A DNA stretch of 53,657 nt from Candidatus Cloacimonadota bacterium (GCA_030613025.1 JAUWMT010000016.1:1-53657), one strand, 5' to 3'; shown: positions 24,320 through 33,604, counted from the first letter of the stretch. Notes: generated by a model not told the origin, from the sequence alone. Numbers and translations: made by a program.

Positions 24320-26605
24320 TTATTGGATCATTATGCACTTCTTCGTTGCAGAGTAATCTCCTGCGGAAAGATGGTAGAAGTAAATACCGGGGCTCACCTT
24401 TTTTCCATTTTGGTCTTTACCATCCCAGGTAACTGAGACGGGGAGACTGGGTGAGGGGGCGAATGGGAGAAGTTCTCGAACCAGTTGCCCTTTCACATTA
24501 TAAATTTCAATATGAGATAATTCGTGTGAATTGACTGTTCCATAATAAGAAATAACGGTTGAACCCGTGAAAGGATTAGGTGAATTCATCAGCAACATAT
24601 CAGAACTCCCGCCGACACTGGGATCATCGACTGAGGTGGGAACATAAGAATACAATCTTGCAATACCATCCACATACTGGAGATTATTGAGATGCAACAA
24701 ATTGGAATAGTTACAATACCAATCAGATCCTACTGGAACATCAAAATCAACATTTCCTTGATCAGTATTAAGAAACATATTAAAACATTCAAATTGTATA
24801 TTGATCAAAAACCAGATAAAATTAAGCTCATCCGTCATCACATAATCGATGCCGCCTGTTTCCTCTTTCTTGTACAGGGTTGAGCTGTTCAAATCATCCA
24901 TCAATGAAAGACCGCTTACGATCTGGAAAGGAACTGTAAATTCAACAGACATAAGATAATCATCCACATCATCTTCAGGAACATCAATACTTGTCCAACC
25001 TAATGATGGCATAGTTCCGGATACTGAAAATGAATAGGTATAGTTCTGTCCGTTTACAGTATTGCTAACTACTGATTCGACTGTATTAGCAGCTGTCGGA
25101 TAACTACCTATATCCGTATCTATCCGCGCATAATAATGTTTCCCTTCTCCCACAATGAAAGTGTATTTCCCTTCGTTGTCGGTCAATCCGTAATTATCAA
25201 CATAAATGCTAGAACCTACTCCTACCGCAAGCAGCACTTCGGCACCATCTATCGGGTTACCCTGGCTGTCCAGCGCATAAATTGTAATGGTAGCACTGCC
25301 ATCAGAATATGTTCCGGTTACAGATGAAAGCCAGCCATCGCTTCTTATTTCAAATACAGAACCAAAGCTCCAGCCCCAGCCGTTCTCATATACTAAAGGA
25401 TTATCAAGGGAGTTGTTTACCGGCTCCCAATGAACCCAGCTTTCATCCCAGAATTCATTCCACGTATGATCGCCGGATATTGCCAATATACTTGTACAAG
25501 GAATGAGCGCAGAACGTGATGTCGCTGCACTTATATCCGCATGTTCTCCACATCTTCCAATATGTTTTTTATAAATGCGTACCGGTTGGTGAGGTCTTTC
25601 ATTGCCTGAAGTAAATTCCATTGTTTCGTTGATCCATCTCGTGATGATCGCCATTGCATGTGTCATCGTTGCGTTCACATTCTGTGTTCCGTCCCACACA
25701 ACCTTACATCCTGCCAGAGAATCCTTTAATATCGGATAACCTGCATCTGCCTGGTTGAAAAGATAATTCCTCCAGAAAACACCAACCGGCGGATCGGCAA
25801 AATTATTATTATGTGTGGTGTTGTTTTCTATAATATTTGGGTCAATGTATGCGGGGATCTCATCTGTAATTTTAGGATCGACAATATACCAGTAATAAAT
25901 CTCCCTGGGAACTTCTACTTGCACTGTATCACCTGCGGCATCCACTTTCCAATATCGTGTGGTCGAATAATAATTTTCATCTGTCTTAGAAGTTCCATAA
26001 TCGACCACTTCCACATAATCCAGAAATTGGGCATTATTGTAGATCATCTCTGCGTTTTCTTGCAATAGTTCTGCAGAACCGTAAAGGTCTCCTCCTGAAT
26101 TTGCGGAAAGATATTCCGGTGATAAATGTGCAATAGAAAAAGCGATCTCATCTATATACGGATCCTCGGCATCATTTATTGCGGATGCCCATTCCGGCTG
26201 ATAAAGTTCATTGATACGGGACAGAACATTATAAAGATCGTTTCTCAACCACTTTGGCGCCTTGGCTATCGCTTGTTTTGATTCGTTCAATAAAGGGTAT
26301 TCAGGATAAAGTGGATACTGTTCAAGGGAATCATTATCATTGTTAAAATAGATGCTATAAATCCCCCCTGCATCAACATAATGAGAAAGTTCCAATGAGT
26401 CAGTTAGCTCCCAATTATCTCTTCTGCCGGTTTCTATGATCTGGCTTTCGGGCTTTACGGGAGGTTCGTATGTTGTCGCCTCGCCCACACTGATAAAACC
26501 TCCATCTGGTTGCAATTCCTTATGTGTGCATCCCCTCTCTTCCCCATAGGCAAGGGAACACATCCCAATTATTAATAAACTTAACACTAACACTTTTACT
26601 TTCAT
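24320..26605 (-). CDS. secreted transglutaminase-like protein with CarboxypepD_reg-like and sorting-type domains
   Basis: 761 aa from the ATG at 26605, 7 nt after AGGAG; an ATG ten codons earlier lacks one. Signal peptide 1-20 (SLAYG). Residues ~260-410 contain a transglutaminase-like core: Cys352 in HIGRCGEHAD, His380 in SGDHTWNEFWDE and Glu394 in HWEPVNN, a plausible triad. Residues ~430-540 resemble a carboxypeptidase-regulatory beta domain (YALDSQGNPIDGAEVLL, LTDNEGKYTFIV). The C-terminus (SPNPFTGSTVISYYG to KKCIMIQ) is FlgD/type IX-like. Probably a surface protease or crosslinking enzyme. Last of three secreted-protein genes on this strand, and the first transcribed. Confidence 0.85.
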   Translation of the reverse strand: MKVKVLVLSLLIIGMCSLAYGEERGCTHKELQPDGGFISVGEATTYEPPVKPESQIIETGRRDNWELTDSLELSHYVDAGGIYSIYFNNDNDSLEQYPLYPEYPLLNESKQAIAKAPKWLRNDLYNVLSRINELYQPEWASAINDAEDPYIDEIAFSIAHLSPEYLSANSGGDLYGSAELLQENAEMIYNNAQFLDYVEVVDYGTSKTDENYYSTTRYWKVDAAGDTVQVEVPREIYYWYIVDPKITDEIPAYIDPNIIENNTTHNNNFADPPVGVFWRNYLFNQADAGYPILKDSLAGCKVVWDGTQNVNATMTHAMAIITRWINETMEFTSGNERPHQPVRIYKKHIGRCGEHADISAATSRSALIPCTSILAISGDHTWNEFWDESWVHWEPVNNSLDNPLVYENGWGWSFGSVFEIRSDGWLSSVTGTYSDGSATITIYALDSQGNPIDGAEVLLAVGVGSSIYVDNYGLTDNEGKYTFIVGEGKHYYARIDTDIGSYPTAANTVESVVSNTVNGQNYTYSFSVSGTMPSLGWTSIDVPEDDVDDYLMSVEFTVPFQIVSGLSLMDDLNSSTLYKKEETGGIDYVMTDELNFIWFLINIQFECFNMFLNTDQGNVDFDVPVGSDWYCNYSNLLHLNNLQYVDGIARLYSYVPTSVDDPSVGGSSDMLLMNSPNPFTGSTVISYYGTVNSHELSHIEIYNVKGQLVRELLPFAPSPSLPVSVTWDGKDQNGKKVSPGIYFYHLSAGDYSATKKCIMIQ

Positions 26606-26695
26606 GAACATACTCCTATTAATTTTTAATATCATATATTTTATTCTGAAATTTGAATAAACACTTAAATAAATACAATTGGTATTGTCAAGAAT

Positions 26696-26701
26696 TTGTG
26701 T
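26696..26701 (-). promoter_or_regulatory. TTGACA box upstream of the transglutaminase-like gene
   Basis: Perfect TTGACA 90 nt before the ATG at 26605. Candidate promoter for the 26605-22825 gene pair; no matching -10 at 17 nt. Confidence 0.35.
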
Positions 26702-27197
26702 GAATCGCTAACTATAAAGCACATATCAAGTTACAAATAATATTTATAATATTTCACACCCCAATTCCTATTAATCATTATACGTCCAAGCAAGCTCGCT
26801 CAGTGTGACAATATTTATTATTTAGTGAACATTTTGAGGTGCTCGATTCTTTCTATGCTAAACATTCCCAATTTGAGCTGACAGAGTCGGCTACTCCAAA
26901 AAACAAAACATGTTGTCATTCCCGAGCGTGCTCCGCCAGCTTGCGGATTGGTGATCGGGAATCCGGTTTTTTCGCATTCTCTGAAATCCATTGCCTGTTA
27001 GCGAATCTGTGTCCTATTTTTTTAGGACGGAGACCCACGCAGATTGGACAGCAGGCGAACAAGTTTGAATTGATTTTCGCAGATAAAGAAAAAGCAAGGG
27101 CTTCTGAAGTTATTACTTCACCAATTTAGGAATTGTTTAAGAGGGAAACACGACTCAGCTTGCAAAGATGAGTCGGGGTGAACTAATGCAAGTTTTA

Positions 27198-27230
27198 TCC
27201 CGAGTCGTTCTCTTCACGACCGACTCGGGA
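27198..27230. repeat. CGACTCGG hairpin, copy 1
   Basis: Arms TCCCGAGTCG / CGACTCGGGA (10 bp, perfect) around TTCTCTTCACGAC. The opposite-oriented copy at 46771-46797 keeps nearly the whole loop (TTCTCTTTACGAC), so this is a dispersed element rather than a local terminator. Confidence 0.7.
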
Positions 27231-27438
27231 TTTACACCACCGGAAAAAATGTCATGCGAACGGTTTCTTTACGCCAGTTGGCGGACGGGGTGAGGTTTAT
27301 CTTATCTCATTTTACTCGTTCCCATCCGCCAGCCGGCGGATTGGGAACGCATTTCCCTGCGAAAGCCATCTTTCACAATTAATAATTATGGTTCATATAC
27401 TTTATTCAAGTTACGAAGCAGGGCTTCATGTCAACCAC

Positions 27439-27464
27439 CGTTCCCAAGCAGGGGCTTGGGAACG
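27439..27464. repeat. CGTTCCCAAGC hairpin
   Basis: Arms CGTTCCCAAGC / GCTTGGGAACG (11 bp, perfect) with a 4-nt loop. A partial repeat follows at ~27480, and a variant with GGTTACCAAGC arms interrupts the four-helix-bundle remnant at 28543-28568. Confidence 0.7.
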
Positions 27465-27518
27465 AGGAGGAACGGGGAGGGGCTTGGGAACGAGAGGGTG
27501 AGTCGGGCAGCCGGCGGA

Positions 27519-28337
27519 TCAAGATGACAATGTTGGATAGCTATTTATTTTATCCTGCAACTCCTTGCACATATCTCGTGTTGCAACATCAAAATACATT
27601 TCATTGTCTTCAGAATAAGAAAAAATGATACCTCTCGATGAATTGATAAGAATATTTGGATGTTTCTTCCCGATCGTATATTTCATCACTTTTTCTAGAT
27701 CACCGCCTTGAGCGCCAATGCCGGGAACGAGGAAAAGTGCATCAGGCAGCATTCCCCTGATCGTTCTCATTTCTTCGTCATTGGTCGCTCCGACAACTGC
27801 ACCAAGATTATCCTGATCCCATTCTTGAATTTTCTCGCAAATGGCTTCATACAGCGTATATTCTGAGTTTAGAAAATCAGTATTTGAAGGATTGGAAGTG
27901 AGCGCAAGAAGGAAAAGATATTTATCGGGATATGCTTCAAATGGATCGATGACATCATAACCCATTAGCGGATTTACTGTAAGCGCATCAACTTCGAAGG
28001 TATCAAAATATGCCTTTGCATAGTGCTTCATCGTGTTCCCGATATCCCCGATCTTCACATCGAGAATAATTGGAATATCATCAGGAATATAGGAGATTGT
28101 TTTCTGTAAACTCTCGATCCCCGGCACTCCCTGTGAGATATAAAAGGCAAAATTCGGCTTGTACGCAACGACAGAATCCTTTGTTGCATCGATGATCCTT
28201 CGATTGAATTCCCATTGAGGTAGCTTAAATTCATTTTTTAAAAACGCAGGAATTTTCTCAATATCAGTGTCTAAACCTACACATACAAGTGAGTTATTCT
28301 TCTCAACAATGTGATAATATTTTTCTTTAAAATTCAT
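27519..28337 (-). CDS. pyrF: orotidine-5'-phosphate decarboxylase (long, type 2)
   Basis: 272 aa from the ATG at 28337; upstream in-frame codons belong to the repeated element and are not counted. Decarboxylates OMP to UMP. Motifs: SLVCVGLDTDIEKIP near 16, VAYKPNFAFY near 53, the catalytic IILDVKIGDIGNT near 84-96 (D-x-K-x-x-D), LTVNPLMGYDVIDPF near 116, LFLVPGIGAQGGDL near 212 and INSSRGIIFSY near 240. It ends the pyr gene run but is separated from pyrR by a 400-bp element, so it may depend on read-through. No terminator seen after it. Confidence 0.94.
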   Translation of the reverse strand: MNFKEKYYHIVEKNNSLVCVGLDTDIEKIPAFLKNEFKLPQWEFNRRIIDATKDSVVAYKPNFAFYISQGVPGIESLQKTISYIPDDIPIILDVKIGDIGNTMKHYAKAYFDTFEVDALTVNPLMGYDVIDPFEAYPDKYLFLLALTSNPSNTDFLNSEYTLYEAICEKIQEWDQDNLGAVVGATNDEEMRTIRGMLPDALFLVPGIGAQGGDLEKVMKYTIGKKHPNILINSSRGIIFSYSEDNEMYFDVATRDMCKELQDKINSYPTLSS

Positions 28338-28515
28338 ACAATTTTTTCGGTTCCTTTTATTTTTAAGTGGGTTAATATACTTAAAATCTGAATATCCAAT
28401 ATCCAACACGGAATATCCAATATCCATTTATCACGACATAATGGAATGAAGACGGATTTACCGCAGTGTATCCGCCAGCTATCTGAGAAGACGAAAGTAT
28501 TTTTGTCGCTATTGC

Positions 28516-28653
28516 TCATTTTTCTTTTTCGCCGTATCTGTTGGTTACCAAGCTGGGGCTTGGTAACCAGAATCTAACCGCATAATCAATAAGACGTTCC
28601 TGTAAATCGTACTTCTTTTGATTATTTTCTCTATTCTTTTCTTTCTCACTCAT
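28516..28653 (-). pseudogene. four helix bundle protein, N-terminal remnant
   Basis: 45 codons from the ATG at 28653. Residues ~14-28 (KYDLQERLIDYAVRF) match the first helix of the protein at 11498-11713 (KFDLQERLIDYSVKI). Immediately after, the frame enters the GGTTACCAAGC hairpin and ends in TGA. Clearly a remnant. Confidence 0.65.
28543..28568. repeat. GGTTACCAAGC hairpin nested in the four-helix-bundle remnant
   Basis: Arms GGTTACCAAGC / GCTTGGTAACC (11 bp, perfect), loop TGGG. Related to the CGTTCCCAAGC hairpin at 27439-27464. It sits exactly where similarity to the intact four-helix-bundle sequence stops. Confidence 0.65.
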
Positions 28654-28793
28654 CTATCGTTTTCCTTCATACTTGGATATTCAGTGCCTGCCCCGTGTAA
28701 TCTTCTTTTTCTTTTATTACACTGTGGTTGGATATTGGATATTATTTTCAACTAACCCACTTATCTCTTCAAAGACAAAGAGCAATTTTTCCT

Positions 28794-29330
28794 TTAGTCT
28801 TTAATGATGAGAACTTCATCCTCTCCATCTACTTCCTTCAGATGAACCTGCACTGATTCGATCTTTGCGGTTGGCAGGTGTTTGCCTACAAAATCTGCTT
28901 GAATGGGAAGCTCTCTATTTCCCCTATCAACGATGACAAGAAACTGGATCGATGCCGGTCTGCCGTAATCCAAGATTGCATTCAACGCAGCACGGGCTGT
29001 TCTGCCTGTATTGAGAACGTCATCAATTAGTAAAATATGCTTGCCTTGAATGTCAAAATTGAGAATTGAATCCTGAATGACCGGCTGATGCTCGATATGT
29101 GCAAGGTCATCACGATACAGGGTGATGTCAAGTGAACCAACATGTATTTTTTCATTTTCAAATTTCTCAATATAATGAGTAATACGCTTTGCGAGAGGAA
29201 CTCCTCGTGTGTGTATACCCACAACATACAAGTCTTCACATCCCTTATTTTTCTCGATAACCTCATTAGCAAGACGCTTGAGAATGCGCTCCATCTCTTT
29301 TTCATCCAAAATTCTTTTTTTTGTGTTCAT
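28794..29330 (-). CDS. pyrR: bifunctional pyr operon regulator / uracil phosphoribosyltransferase
   Basis: 178 aa, family length. Matches PyrR: KRILDEKEMERILKRLANEV at the N-terminus, LYVVGIHTRGVPLAKRI near 34-50, and the PRPP loop HILLIDDVLNTGRTARAAL near 98-116. In Firmicutes PyrR binds RNA anti-antiterminators in pyr leaders and can make UMP from uracil and PRPP. I find no PyrR-binding-loop-like sequence upstream of pyrB here, so regulation may differ or the enzyme role may dominate. Downstream of pyrD by 8 nt with AGGA. Confidence 0.9.
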   Translation of the reverse strand: MNTKKRILDEKEMERILKRLANEVIEKNKGCEDLYVVGIHTRGVPLAKRITHYIEKFENEKIHVGSLDITLYRDDLAHIEHQPVIQDSILNFDIQGKHILLIDDVLNTGRTARAALNAILDYGRPASIQFLVIVDRGNRELPIQADFVGKHLPTAKIESVQVHLKEVDGEDEVLIIKD

Positions 29331-29338
29331 TTTGCTTC

Positions 29339-30241
29339 CTATATTTGTATTGAACCAATTAATTTTTTGTATGAAATATTATGACTTATACAATATTCCT
29401 GAATACCTTCAATGATCTCGATAGTTCCGAGAGGATTTATGAAATTATAAGTGCCGACCGCAATGGCTGTTGCTCCTGCAATGATGAACTCAAGAGCGTC
29501 ATTAACTGAAGAGATCCCGCCCATTGCGAGAATTGGAATTTTTATAGCATTTGCAACTTTATATACATTCTGCAATGCAACTGGCTTAATTGCAGGTCCG
29601 GAATAGCCACCTACAATATTATGCAGTTTTGGTCTTTTTGTTTCCACATCAATTGCCATACCATATAGAGTATTAATGAGTGCAAGACCGTCTGCGCCTG
29701 CATTTTCTGCATGTTTTGCAATGTCTGTAATTGAAGTAACATTGGGTGATAGTTTGATGATAAGTGTTCTATCAGTTGTCTCTCTTAATTTCTTAGTAAG
29801 ATCAAATACAATTTCAGGGGCAGTGCCGAAAGCGATGCCTTCATTCTCCACATTAGGACACGAGATATTGATCTCATAAGCGTCTATTCCGAGTTGAGTA
29901 TCAAGTTTTTTTACCAAACTTGCAAACTCATTTATTGATGAGGCAGATATACTCACAATAAGATTTGTATCGATTTTGCTGTATTCAGGTAGGTCCGTTT
30001 TTATAAATTCTTGCACACCGGGATTCTGCAGTCCGATCGAGTTCAGCAAGCCGGCTTCAGTCTCGATTATTCTTTGTGGTTCGTTACCAGCTTTTGGTTC
30101 AGGCGTAATAGTTTTCGTGGTCAGTGCCCCAAGTTGCGAAAGATCGAAAAGTTCAGCGTATTCAAGCCCAAAAGTGCCGGATGCAACTGTAACCGGATTT
30201 TTCCACCTCATTTTGCCGAATTTGATCTCACATTTATTCAT
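29339..30241 (-). CDS. pyrD: dihydroorotate dehydrogenase B, catalytic subunit
   Basis: 300 aa. FMN enzyme oxidising dihydroorotate to orotate. Motifs: NPVTVASGTFGLEYAELFD near 15-33, NSIGLQNPGVQEFI near 67-80, YEINISCPNVENEG near 127-140 with the catalytic Cys (class 1B), ADGLALINTLYGMAID near 184, GGYSGPAIKPVALQNVY near 211 and GGISSVNDALEFIIAGATAI near 241. Overlaps pyrK by 8 bases, as expected for the two-subunit NAD+-dependent PyrD-PyrK enzyme. Confidence 0.95.
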   Translation of the reverse strand: MNKCEIKFGKMRWKNPVTVASGTFGLEYAELFDLSQLGALTTKTITPEPKAGNEPQRIIETEAGLLNSIGLQNPGVQEFIKTDLPEYSKIDTNLIVSISASSINEFASLVKKLDTQLGIDAYEINISCPNVENEGIAFGTAPEIVFDLTKKLRETTDRTLIIKLSPNVTSITDIAKHAENAGADGLALINTLYGMAIDVETKRPKLHNIVGGYSGPAIKPVALQNVYKVANAIKIPILAMGGISSVNDALEFIIAGATAIAVGTYNFINPLGTIEIIEGIQEYCISHNISYKKLIGSIQI

Positions 30242-30989
30242 CCCAGATCACCTTTGCACCACCAAAGACAGGTCCGTCTTTGCATACTTTTTTATAAACT
30301 ACTTTTCCATTCTCTTTGATTTTTATCACACACCCGCAGCATGCACCAACTCCGCATGCCATTATCCTTTCCAATGAGACATATATCGGAATATTTCTTT
30401 CATTACACAAAACGGACAGCGCTTGTAACATGAGCTCCGGACCGCATGCATACACAACATCAACATCCATCGAATCAAAGCAATTCTCAATATGCTCTGT
30501 TACTAAACCAGCATGACCACAAGAGCCATCTTCTGTACAATTTTGGACATCATCACAAAAAACATCGTTGCTGCTTTGTCCGCCATGATAAAACCACACT
30601 TCATTCCCTGCTTCTTTCAATTTTTGTTCAAGATATGGCATGGGCGCATAGCCGATTCCACCACTTGCAATAAGCACTTTTTTATTTTGAGCCACAGGAA
30701 ATCCATTTCCGAGTGGACCAAGCAATTGGATGATATGACCTTCTTCTAAAATGGATAAGTTTTTTGTTGATTCCCCAACTTTTTTTATAAGAAATGAAAG
30801 CACATCTTCTTTAATATCATACACGCCGAAAGGTCGTGGAAGAAGAGGAATAGCAACATCGGGATCTTTAATCTGAAAAAACTGTCCCGGCTTGATATTT
30901 TGAGTAAGCTCCTTATCACGAATTCTTAGCACAAAATATTCATCATTTACAGATTCAACTTTCAGTACTGGTATCTTCTTAAAATACAT
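30234..30989 (-). CDS. pyrK: dihydroorotate dehydrogenase electron transfer subunit
   Basis: 251 aa, 2Fe-2S and FAD protein passing electrons from PyrD to NAD+. FAD-binding domain with LLPRPFGVYDI near 49, NAD domain with VLIASGGIGYAPMPYL near 104, and Cys-rich 2Fe-2S site near 213-231 (MACGVGACCGCVIK, later CKDGPVF). Stop overlaps pyrD start; two-base gap to pyrC upstream. Confidence 0.94.
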   Translation of the reverse strand: MYFKKIPVLKVESVNDEYFVLRIRDKELTQNIKPGQFFQIKDPDVAIPLLPRPFGVYDIKEDVLSFLIKKVGESTKNLSILEEGHIIQLLGPLGNGFPVAQNKKVLIASGGIGYAPMPYLEQKLKEAGNEVWFYHGGQSSNDVFCDDVQNCTEDGSCGHAGLVTEHIENCFDSMDVDVVYACGPELMLQALSVLCNERNIPIYVSLERIMACGVGACCGCVIKIKENGKVVYKKVCKDGPVFGGAKVIWDE

Positions 30990-30991
30990 TT

Positions 30992-32263
30992 CTACAATTT
31001 CCAGGTGAATTTCCCGTCACATATTGTATAATGTATCTTGCCCCACATTTTCATTCCAAGGAAAGGACTGTTCTTTGATTTTGATAGAATTTCACTCTCA
31101 TCAAAAGTGAAAGAATCTTTAAGATCGAATATATTGAGATCAGCCGGAGCTCCTTCTTTCAGTACACCCACATCCTTTTTAATAATGTCCGCAGGTTTTG
31201 AGGTCATTCTCACAACCAGTTCTTCGAGTTTCATCTTATCGTCTCGAACTAAGGTAGAATAGAGCACAGGAAATGCGCTTTCAAACCCGATCACACCAAA
31301 AGGTGCTTTCATGAATTCCAGCTCCTTTTCATAATCGGAATGAGGTGCATGATCTGTTGCGATCACATCGATCGTACCATCCATCAGTCCTTCAAAGAGC
31401 GCTTCCCTATCCTGCTCCGAGCGAAGAGGTGGCTTCATTTTTGTGTTTGTGTCAAAGCCGTCACATGCTTTCTCGGTAAGGACAAGGTGATGAGGAGTAA
31501 CTTCTGCAGTTACCTTTATGCAGTCTTTCTTTGCCTGGCGGATAAGCTCGACAGTTCTTTTTGTGGATGCATGAGCAATATGTACATGTGAGCCAGTCAC
31601 GTCTGCCAGCATAATATCTCTGCTCACCATGATCTCCTCTGCCAGAGTGGGAATACCGGATAATCCAAGTTTGGTGGACATTGGTCCGTAGTTCACCTGC
31701 CCTTTGCCTGAGAGCGAATATTCTTCGGAATGACAGATCATTGGAATATCATATATGGAGGCATATCTCATGACATTAAGTTGTAATTTTGCAACCTGAA
31801 TACAGTTGCCGTCATCGCTAACGCCCACGACACCACCTTTTACAAGGGATGCAATATTTGCGATCTCCTTGCCTTCGAGTCCTTTTGACATCGCACCAAT
31901 AACGAATATTTTGGTCTTGCCCACATCACGAGCTTTTCTCATTATGTAGTTGAGCGTCGAGATATTATCTATTGCAGGATTGGTGTTCGGCATACAGCAC
32001 ACGCTGGTAAAACCGCCTTTTGCAGCGGATTCTGCGCCCGAAGCAATATCTTCCTTGTAAGTATATCCCGGGTCGCGAAGGTGGCAGTGCAGATCTACAA
32101 ATCCGGGGAAAATATGCATGCCGGAGCAGTCAATTACTTCAGCATTTTTCTCTTCGATAGCAGGAGCAATTTTTTTAATGACCTTTTTATCGATAAGCAC
32201 ATCGGCTTTTTCTATTTTGTTCTTATCAGAAAGATAGACCATACCGTTTTTCAGAAGTATCAT
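30992..32263 (-). CDS. pyrC: dihydroorotase
   Basis: 423 aa, class I amidohydrolase that cyclises carbamoyl-aspartate. Zinc ligands: FVDLHCHLRDPGYTYKEDI near 55-73 (HxH), HSEEYSL near 177, HVHIAHAST near 230 and ATDHAPHSDYEKE near 302 with catalytic Asp. GKFTWKL ends the protein. Starts four bases inside the end of pyrB, so it is translationally coupled. Confidence 0.95.
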   Translation of the reverse strand: MILLKNGMVYLSDKNKIEKADVLIDKKVIKKIAPAIEEKNAEVIDCSGMHIFPGFVDLHCHLRDPGYTYKEDIASGAESAAKGGFTSVCCMPNTNPAIDNISTLNYIMRKARDVGKTKIFVIGAMSKGLEGKEIANIASLVKGGVVGVSDDGNCIQVAKLQLNVMRYASIYDIPMICHSEEYSLSGKGQVNYGPMSTKLGLSGIPTLAEEIMVSRDIMLADVTGSHVHIAHASTKRTVELIRQAKKDCIKVTAEVTPHHLVLTEKACDGFDTNTKMKPPLRSEQDREALFEGLMDGTIDVIATDHAPHSDYEKELEFMKAPFGVIGFESAFPVLYSTLVRDDKMKLEELVVRMTSKPADIIKKDVGVLKEGAPADLNIFDLKDSFTFDESEILSKSKNSPFLGMKMWGKIHYTICDGKFTWKL

Positions 32264-33213
32264 GCGACCTCCCTTCCGGGTTTTCCACCAAGAATCAGGA
32301 ACAACAGCGCCATGCGTACTGCAACGCCGTTTGTGACCTGTTCAATGATTATACTGTGTTCGCTGTCCGCCACTTCAGGAAGTATCTCGACTCCCCTGTT
32401 CATCGGACCGGGATGCATGATAAGTACATCATCTTTTGCGAATTCCAGCATCTTGTTACTCAGTCCGTATCTGCTCGTATACTCGCCGAGTCCCGGGAAA
32501 AGCCCTTCGTTTTGACGCTCGAGCTGCATGCGCAGTCCCATGACCACATCGGCATCCTTTATTGCAACTTTGAGATCATATTCACATTGAACTCCGTACA
32601 CTTCTTCTATCTTGGGAGGCATAAGTGTTCGGGGTCCGCACACCACAACATCAGCACCCATTTTCTTCATGCCGATAAGGTTTGAGCGCACAACGCGGGA
32701 ATGAAGAATATCGCCGACTATTGCGATTTTCAGTCCTTTTAACGAACCAGTTTTTTCCCAGATACTGAACATATCCAGAAGCGCTTGAGTGGGATGAGCA
32801 TGCCTGCCGTCGCCTGCATTGATCACAGGTTTATTGGAATACTTATTTACCAGTTGCGGAACACCCGGGCAGCTATGACGGACTACATACAGGTCGATGC
32901 CCATTGCATTGAGAGTGTAAACCGTGTCCTGAATACCTTCACCCTTTTTCATGGCAGATCCAGCAGAGGTAAAACTTACCACATCGGCGCTGAGCCGTTT
33001 TACAGCAAGTTCAAAGGAAATTCTGGTGCGTGTGCTGTCCTCAAAAAAAAGCGTGGCAACCGTTTTTCCGCGAAGTGTCGGTATCTTCTTATATTCCCGA
33101 CTATTGATCTCCTTCATCACCTTGGCAGTTTCAAAGATCTTTTCGATCTCTTCGACCGAGTAATCATCGAGGTCAAAAACATTTCTGCCTGTGAGATTTA
33201 GCGTATGCTTCAT
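32260..33213 (-). CDS. pyrB: aspartate carbamoyltransferase catalytic subunit
   Basis: 317 aa. Condenses aspartate and carbamoyl phosphate. Motifs: FFEDSTRTRISFELAVKRL near 56-74 (STRTR carbamoyl-phosphate site), NAGDGRHAHPTQALLDMFSI near 131 (HPTQ), GDILHSRVVRSN near 167, GLRMQLERQ near 225 and HPGPMNRGVEI near 266. No pyrI follows. First gene of the pyr operon; a TGTCATTC repeat, not a recognisable attenuator, occupies the upstream region. Confidence 0.95.
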   Translation of the reverse strand: MKHTLNLTGRNVFDLDDYSVEEIEKIFETAKVMKEINSREYKKIPTLRGKTVATLFFEDSTRTRISFELAVKRLSADVVSFTSAGSAMKKGEGIQDTVYTLNAMGIDLYVVRHSCPGVPQLVNKYSNKPVINAGDGRHAHPTQALLDMFSIWEKTGSLKGLKIAIVGDILHSRVVRSNLIGMKKMGADVVVCGPRTLMPPKIEEVYGVQCEYDLKVAIKDADVVMGLRMQLERQNEGLFPGLGEYTSRYGLSNKMLEFAKDDVLIMHPGPMNRGVEILPEVADSEHSIIIEQVTNGVAVRMALLFLILGGKPGREVA

Positions 33214-33298
33214 GCACTTCTCCTAATTGATTAATAACTATTCTTGCGTTTCTTACATTTCATATTTCTTTCATAACATTTTTTCACTACCCAAAATT

Positions 33299-33402
33299 TG
33301 TCATTCTCGAAACCTGATTTATCAGGTTGAAGAATCTATTAACTTATTTGAATGTCTATAATTTGAGATTCTTCACTCCACTTCGTTCCATTCAGAATGA
33401 CA
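33299..33402. repeat. TGTCATTC element, copy B (104 bp)
   Basis: Near-identical to 12961-13066: starts TGTCATTCTCGAAACCTGAT, ends TTCAGAATGACA. Lies 86 nt before pyrB, so it could affect the pyr leader. Confidence 0.8.
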
Positions 33403-33604
33403 ACTATTTTTTTCATTTACTTTTTTCATAATTTATATTTTCTTTTGTGCTTCTCGCCTGCCACGGCGGAGCGCAGAGTAGTCGGGTGGTTAAAAGTTCC
33501 TTTTTCCTTTTCGTCTTTGCGTGAATCTTCAGAAAAAACAGCGCCCTCTTTGTAAAATTGACTTTTACAATGCACTTTTTGGCTTTGCTGTTTTCCTGTT
33601 AAGT
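33403..33604. other. gap with repeat fragments
   Basis: Contains a GTGCTTCTCGCCTGCCACGGCG stretch (cut here as GTGCTTCTCGCC plus TGCCACGGCG) related to sequence near 505, and a CGTCTTTGCGTGAATC stretch. A 60-codon frame here is repeat-derived and not called. Confidence 0.45.

Larger units (their letters stand above)
26702..27518. other. repeat-rich gap without a gene
   Basis: About 800 nt built from dispersed repeats: a GTCATTCCCGAGCGTGCT stretch with GATCGGGAATCCGG (~26915-26968), CGACTCAG / TGAGTCG arms (27151-27175), the CGACTCGG hairpin (27198-27230), CGCCAGCCGGCGG near 27331 and 27510, and CGTTCCCAAGC hairpins (27439-27464). A 96-codon frame at 26839-27129 is repeat-derived. Confidence 0.6.
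28364..28763 (-). mobile_element. 400-bp element with 11-bp terminal inverted repeats, carrying a four-helix-bundle remnant
   Basis: Ends TAAGTGGGTTA (28364-28374) and TAACCCACTTA (28753-28763) are perfect inverted repeats, followed inwards on both sides by GGATATT/AATATCC motifs. Interior shares long flanks with 11342-11800: TATCCAATATCCAACACGG on one side, TGCCTGCCCCGTGTAATCTT on the other. Inside is a broken four-helix-bundle gene, itself interrupted by a hairpin repeat. It lies between pyrR and pyrF. The size suggests a non-autonomous (MITE-like) element; mechanism unknown. Confidence 0.6.

Noticed and set aside
26839-27129. 96-codon plus-strand frame
   Set aside because: Made of dispersed repeat sequence (GTCATTCCCGAGCG..., GCAGATTGGACAGCAGG); no ribosome-binding site or protein family.
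28338-28427. 30-residue N-terminal extension of pyrF
   Set aside because: The extra codons lie in the repeated four-helix-bundle element (DIGYSVLDIGYS type), and the ATG at 28337 starts the conserved family N-terminus.
33214-33604. PyrR-dependent attenuator upstream of pyrB
   Set aside because: No sequence like the PyrR-binding loop and no terminator/antiterminator pair seen; the region is a TGTCATTC repeat and other repeat fragments.
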